From Streptomyces sp. GESEQ-4 (GTDB lineage Bacteria > Actinomycetota > Actinomycetes > Streptomycetales > Streptomycetaceae), in assembly GCF_017948455.1 (NCBI RefSeq), contig NZ_JAFFSU010000035.1, positions 1-64,000 on the forward strand: DNA of 64,000 nucleotides. Reading direction: 5' to 3'. Shown in pieces: positions 60,864 to 64,000 of this stretch. The position numbers were made by a program, and so were the translations under genes. Each line of letters opens with the position of its first letter. Positions within the stretch are counted from its first letter, which is position 1. The notes below the pieces were generated by a model. That model ran no database searches and was not told the origin of the DNA. It saw only the letters and a list, made by a program, of their open reading frames with translations.

Positions 60864-61997
60864 ATGCCGAGCAGCGGCCCCCAGTACGGCAAGTGCCGTT
60901 ACTGCAGGCAGCGTTTCGAGCGGACCGGCAAGCCGGGACGCAAGCAGGAGTACTGCACCCCCGCGTGCCGCCGCCGGGCGCAGCGGGAGCGCAGCCGTAA
61001 CACCCCGAACACGGCGCAGCCCGTGGACAGTCCGCTGCCGCTTGCCAGGAACATCGCCGAGTCCGTTCAGGCGCTCGCGGACGGACTGCTGGCGGCCGAG
61101 TACGACGAGCAGGACCTGGCGCTGCTGCTCGGCCGCGCGGCCGAACTCACCAGGGAAGTGGAGTACTACGTGTGCGCGGCGGTGCACGACGCGCGCATCC
61201 AGGGCGCCGGCTGGGACACCGTCGCCGCGGCCGCCTCGGTCAGTCCGGCCACGGCGCGCTCCCGGTGGGCGGGAAAGACCGTACGGCGGCGGCTTGAGCG
61301 CCGCGCCTCCGAACGGCCCGCGGCCCGTCCCCGCGACGCGGCAGGGCATGCCGTCCAGGCCCGCCCGGACGGCCAGCAAGCGGGACAGCCGGGTGAGCGC
61401 ACCTCCGGCAAGCTGGCGGCGGCCCTGTCCCACCTGCACCGCAGCAGCGGCCTGACCATCCGCGAAGTAGCCGACACGATGGGGCTGTCGCCGTCCTACG
61501 TCTCACGCATTCTCTCCGGCGAGCGTGTGCCGACCTGGCCCGTGGTGGTGATACTCGCCGACCTCTTCGACGGAGACCCCGACGAACTCGCGGTGCTGTG
61601 GGAAAACGCCCAGGGACTGACCCCGCCCGCCCGCAGGCCCCTGCCCGACGCCGCGGCCCGCCTCAACTCAGCCCTGCGGGGCCTGTACCTGGCGGCAGCC
61701 TGCCCTTCGCCCGCACGGATCCACGAAGCCAGCGGCGGCGCGCTCAGCGTGCCCACCGTCAAAGACATTCTCGCCGGGCGACTCGTTCCCGACTGGAAGA
61801 CCACGGTCGCTTTCGTCCGCGCCGTCGGGGGGACACCCGCCGATATCCGCCCGTTGTGGGAGGCCGTCCACTACGCCTTCCTCGTCTTCCTCGACCCCCT
61901 CCCAGACGGTGCCGAACCGCCTTCCTCCCCTGCCCCGGACAGGGATGCCGGTGCTGCCCGCGAAAAACATCCGGGCCAGGACGGACTCACGCCATGA
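60864..61997 (+). CDS. XRE-family regulator with N-terminal zinc finger
   Basis: 377 residues; GGGAGGA precedes the ATG. A Cys4 finger at residues 11-35 (KCRYCRQRF, then EYCTPACRRRAQR) resembles those of small actinomycete DNA-binding proteins. An HTH-like GWDTVAAAASVSPATARSRW lies near residue 120. A classic XRE HTH follows at about 200-225 (LTIREVADTMGLSPSYVSRI), with another HTH-like unit near 290-310. The stop overlaps the next gene (ATGA), so the two are coupled. It is likely a local regulator acting with the sigma-like protein. Confidence 0.85.
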   Translation: MPSSGPQYGKCRYCRQRFERTGKPGRKQEYCTPACRRRAQRERSRNTPNTAQPVDSPLPLARNIAESVQALADGLLAAEYDEQDLALLLGRAAELTREVEYYVCAAVHDARIQGAGWDTVAAAASVSPATARSRWAGKTVRRRLERRASERPAARPRDAAGHAVQARPDGQQAGQPGERTSGKLAAALSHLHRSSGLTIREVADTMGLSPSYVSRILSGERVPTWPVVVILADLFDGDPDELAVLWENAQGLTPPARRPLPDAAARLNSALRGLYLAAACPSPARIHEASGGALSVPTVKDILAGRLVPDWKTTVAFVRAVGGTPADIRPLWEAVHYAFLVFLDPLPDGAEPPSSPAPDRDAGAAREKHPGQDGLTP

Positions 61998-62572
61998 ACC
62001 GGACCCGCTCATCAACCAGGAGCACTGCGATGGTCGACCTGCCGGGCGCACGCCGCACACTCTCCGCCGCCTGCCCCCGGCCGTCGCGATGTGCTGTGGA
62101 ACCGCCCGCCCGGCCCGCAGGCCTGGTCGTCAACCTGCCCGCGGCCTACACCGCGTTCTGCATGCTCTATCAGGACCGCTACCTGCGCTACACCCGCGCC
62201 CGCGTCGCTGACCCCGGCCTGAGCCGGGAACTGGTCGAGACCGCGCTGGGCAGCGTCGCCACCAACTGGGCCACCGTGCTGGCCAGTCACCGCCCCGCGG
62301 CCGAAGCCTGGGACATCCTCGGCTCCCTCATCGCGCAGGCGGTGCGCGGACAGGCCGCGGCGAACATCTGCAACGCGGTCCACCGCGTACTGCCCCCGCT
62401 GCAGGCGGACGTCGTCATCCTGCGCCACCGTCTGTCACTCAGCGACGAGCAGGCGGCCGACCTGATGGGTGTGGAAGAGCCCTTAGTAGCCAGTCAGTTG
62501 AAGATGGCCCACCGCACCATGGCCCGCCGGGCGGTGCCTGCACACTCAGCGATCCCGCCCACACACGTCTGA
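61994..62572 (+). CDS. Sigma-70-like (ECF-type) protein
   Basis: 192 residues from the ATG overlapping the XRE stop. A region 2-like segment reads YTAFCMLYQDRYLRYTRARV then DPGLSRELVETALGSVATNW. A region 4-like segment near the C-terminus (LPPLQADVVILRHRLSLSDE, QAADLMGVEEPLVASQLKMA) has the HTH pattern of ECF sigma factors. The region 2 core is weaker than in canonical factors, so it may be degenerate or atypical. Confidence 0.65.
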   Translation: MNRTRSSTRSTAMVDLPGARRTLSAACPRPSRCAVEPPARPAGLVVNLPAAYTAFCMLYQDRYLRYTRARVADPGLSRELVETALGSVATNWATVLASHRPAAEAWDILGSLIAQAVRGQAAANICNAVHRVLPPLQADVVILRHRLSLSDEQAADLMGVEEPLVASQLKMAHRTMARRAVPAHSAIPPTHV

Positions 62573-62723
62573 TCCCGCGCGCCGGCATCCTGATTGGGGC
62601 AACCCTTTACCGTACTGCTCCGCCGGCCGCCCCCGCTGGATTCTGGCCCACGACACCGGCGTCTCTTTACCATGGACTTTCGCATTGTCCGCGAGCCGTG
62701 TTGACACGGCAGTGAGGGGCCGG

Positions 62724-63536
62724 ATGAGTTACCACGCGCCGCTCTCTCACACCATCGATGTCACACGGCCGAGCGTGGCCCGCATGTACAACTACTACCT
62801 CGGCGGGAAAGACAATTACCCCGCGGACAGACAGGTATGTGAGCGGCTGCTCGAGCACGCGCCCAGTACCCAAATATTGGCCATCAACAGCCGCCGTTTC
62901 CTTCAGCGCCTGATCCGCTGCCTGGCCCTGGAACACGGGGTGCGGCAGTTCCTCGACATCGGCGCCGGGCTGCCCACCCAGGACAACGTCCATGAGATCG
63001 CCCAACGCCATGCCGCGGATGCCCGCATCGTCTACGTCGACAACGACCCCATGGTCCTGGCCTACGGCCGGGCGCTGCTGGAGGACAACGACCACACGGC
63101 CGTCATCCAGGCCGATCTGCGCGACCCCGAAGCGATTTGGGACCACCCCCGCGTCACCGACCTGTTCGACCTGAACAAGCCGGTGGCGGCCCTGTGCGTC
63201 TCCGTCCTGCACTGCATCCCCGACGAGGACGCTCCCGGCGAGCTGGTCCGCCGCACCGCCGCCCGGCTGTGCCCCGGCAGCTTCCTGGCGGTCAGTCAGC
63301 TGGTCAGCGAGAACGCCATGATCCGCCGCGTCATCACCGGCCTCATGCGCGACAGCACCGCCGGCAACTGGGGAGCAGTCCGTTGCTCACGAGAGGTCGA
63401 CGGGTTCTTCGCCGGCCTGGACATCCTCGCGCCCGGCCTGGTGGATGTGTCCGCCTGGCGGGCCGATCCACGCTTCGGCCCCCGGCCGCGCACCCGGGAG
63501 TGGATCGAATACGGAGGCGTCGGCCGTGTCCGCTGA
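62724..63536 (+). CDS. S-adenosylmethionine-dependent methyltransferase (DUF574 / SAM-MT family)
   Basis: 270 residues. The ATG at 62724 has GAGGGG upstream. Signatures: RPSVARMYNYYLGGKDNYPAD near the N-terminus, then FLDIGAGLPTQDNVHEIA and ARIVYVDNDPMVLAYGRALL (the SAM-binding strands) and LCVSVLHCIPDEDAPGELV. This family is very common in Streptomyces next to XRE/DUF5753 proteins; physiological substrates are not established. It is convergent with the XRE gene at the window edge. Confidence 0.9.
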   Translation: MSYHAPLSHTIDVTRPSVARMYNYYLGGKDNYPADRQVCERLLEHAPSTQILAINSRRFLQRLIRCLALEHGVRQFLDIGAGLPTQDNVHEIAQRHAADARIVYVDNDPMVLAYGRALLEDNDHTAVIQADLRDPEAIWDHPRVTDLFDLNKPVAALCVSVLHCIPDEDAPGELVRRTAARLCPGSFLAVSQLVSENAMIRRVITGLMRDSTAGNWGAVRCSREVDGFFAGLDILAPGLVDVSAWRADPRFGPRPRTREWIEYGGVGRVR

Positions 63537-63552
63537 CGCGCCTGTCTCCAGC

Positions 63553-64000
63553 TCAGCAGTAGCGGTCGGCAGCGTCCTGAATCCTCTGCAACGAGGCCTC
63601 GGGGCACTCTGCCGCATTCAGCAGCCCGTCCAGGATCGACCGGTACTGCTCCGTCTCCTCCGCCTTGTCCAGGTAGACCGCGTCCCGCACGTGTTCCAGA
63701 TAGACGATCTCCGGAAGCTCGGGAGGGTCGAACCGCAGGTGCGTGATGGGGAAACCGGAGGTGATGCACTGCGGAGCGCTGAACGGGATGATCTGCACCT
63801 GTATATGGGGCCGCTGGGCGGCCCGGGCCAGATGCCGCAGCTGCTCGCACATCACCTTCCGGTCCGCGACCTGCCGGTGCAGCACCCCCTCTTCCAGCAC
63901 CACCCACAGCTTTGGTGGATCCGGGTACTCCAGCAGCACTTGCCGCGCCAGGCGCAGCTCGGCCCTCCGCTCTGCGACCGTCTGCTCCTCCGACGGCCGG
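63553..64000 (-). CDS. XRE-family regulator with DUF5753 domain (5' end beyond window)
   Basis: 149 residues of C-terminal sequence; the frame is open to the window end. It shows the DUF5753 motifs: AERRAELRLARQVLL, LWVVLEEGVLHRQV, LARAAQRPHIQVQIIPF, SGFPITHLRFDPPELPEIVY and YLEHVRDAVYLDKAEETEQY. The HTH N-terminus lies outside. Such proteins usually sit beside a small DUF397 gene, which may lie outside the window. Confidence 0.9.
   Translation of the reverse strand, partial: RPSEEQTVAERRAELRLARQVLLEYPDPPKLWVVLEEGVLHRQVADRKVMCEQLRHLARAAQRPHIQVQIIPFSAPQCITSGFPITHLRFDPPELPEIVYLEHVRDAVYLDKAEETEQYRSILDGLLNAAECPEASLQRIQDAADRYC

Noticed and set aside
1..64000. Long ORFs antisense to clear genes (for example opposite the P450, ligase, phosphatase and MFS genes)
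   Set aside because: They are shadow frames produced by high GC at third positions; their proteins are Arg/Ala/Gly/Pro-rich without motifs or ribosome sites.
1..64000. CRISPR arrays, tRNA and rRNA genes
   Set aside because: No regularly spaced repeats and no cloverleaf or rRNA-like sequence were seen.

Overview
The window is high-GC actinomycete DNA and most probably comes from a Streptomyces chromosome or large plasmid. Indicators are GC-rich third codon positions, frequent GTG starts, [3Fe-4S] ferredoxins paired with cytochromes P450, an F420-type LLM oxidoreductase, an AfsR-like SARP, a PAS/GAF/PP2C/HATPase phosphatase, XRE proteins of the DUF5753 type and IS families common in Streptomyces. 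No rRNA, tRNA or CRISPR array was seen.

Region 1 (about 0.9-21.5 kb) is a coherent catabolic island. A glutamine-synthetase-like ligase, an APC permease, a PuuC-like aldehyde dehydrogenase and a PuuD-like gamma-glutamyl hydrolase form a gamma-glutamylation route for an amine. An HpaE-like dehydrogenase, an HpaD-like extradiol dioxygenase and an FAH-family protein form the core of a homoprotocatechuate meta-cleavage route. A GcvT-like tetrahydrofolate enzyme, PurU and FolD would take up and release one-carbon units. Two P450s, two [3Fe-4S] ferredoxins and one ferredoxin reductase supply oxidations. The genes point to uptake and breakdown of a methylated aromatic amine (methoxy- or N-methyl-phenethylamine type). 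This substrate is an inference. Two paralogous TetR proteins and a TATCC-N4-GGATA palindrome at three promoters tie the island into one regulon.

Region 2 (21.4-30.3 kb) has a multi-domain PP2C phosphatase, a MarR regulator, an MFS exporter and a TetR gene with a three-site operator. Between them lie decayed fragments: an XRE C-terminus, an SDR C-terminus, a P450 N-terminus, a ferredoxin and a kinase-like C-terminus.

Region 3 (30.3-41.3 kb) looks like cargo of a mobile or plasmid-like island. It has a protein with two Cys-rich motifs, a membrane KAP-type P-loop NTPase overlapping a 521-residue partner, a protein with a conserved C-terminal module, an accessory NAD-dependent DNA ligase and a small zinc-finger protein.

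Region 4 (41.6-56.8 kb) is rich in insertion sequences. An IS481-type element is interrupted by an IS5-type element (target duplication TTA). An IS5-type element is interrupted by an IS21 element (target duplication CTGCC). An IS256-type element lies nearby. Between them are two paralogous secreted four-cysteine mini-proteins next to a SARP gene with a SARP-like direct repeat, an XRE protein, and a cluster of ACGTACTGC repeats.

Region 5 (56.7-64 kb) starts with a DUF4297-like/Ser-Thr kinase fusion, a candidate anti-phage effector, just downstream of the IS nest. A chimeric gene fragment follows, then a regulatory group: zinc-finger XRE protein, sigma-like protein, S-adenosylmethionine methyltransferase and a DUF5753-type XRE protein cut by the window edge.
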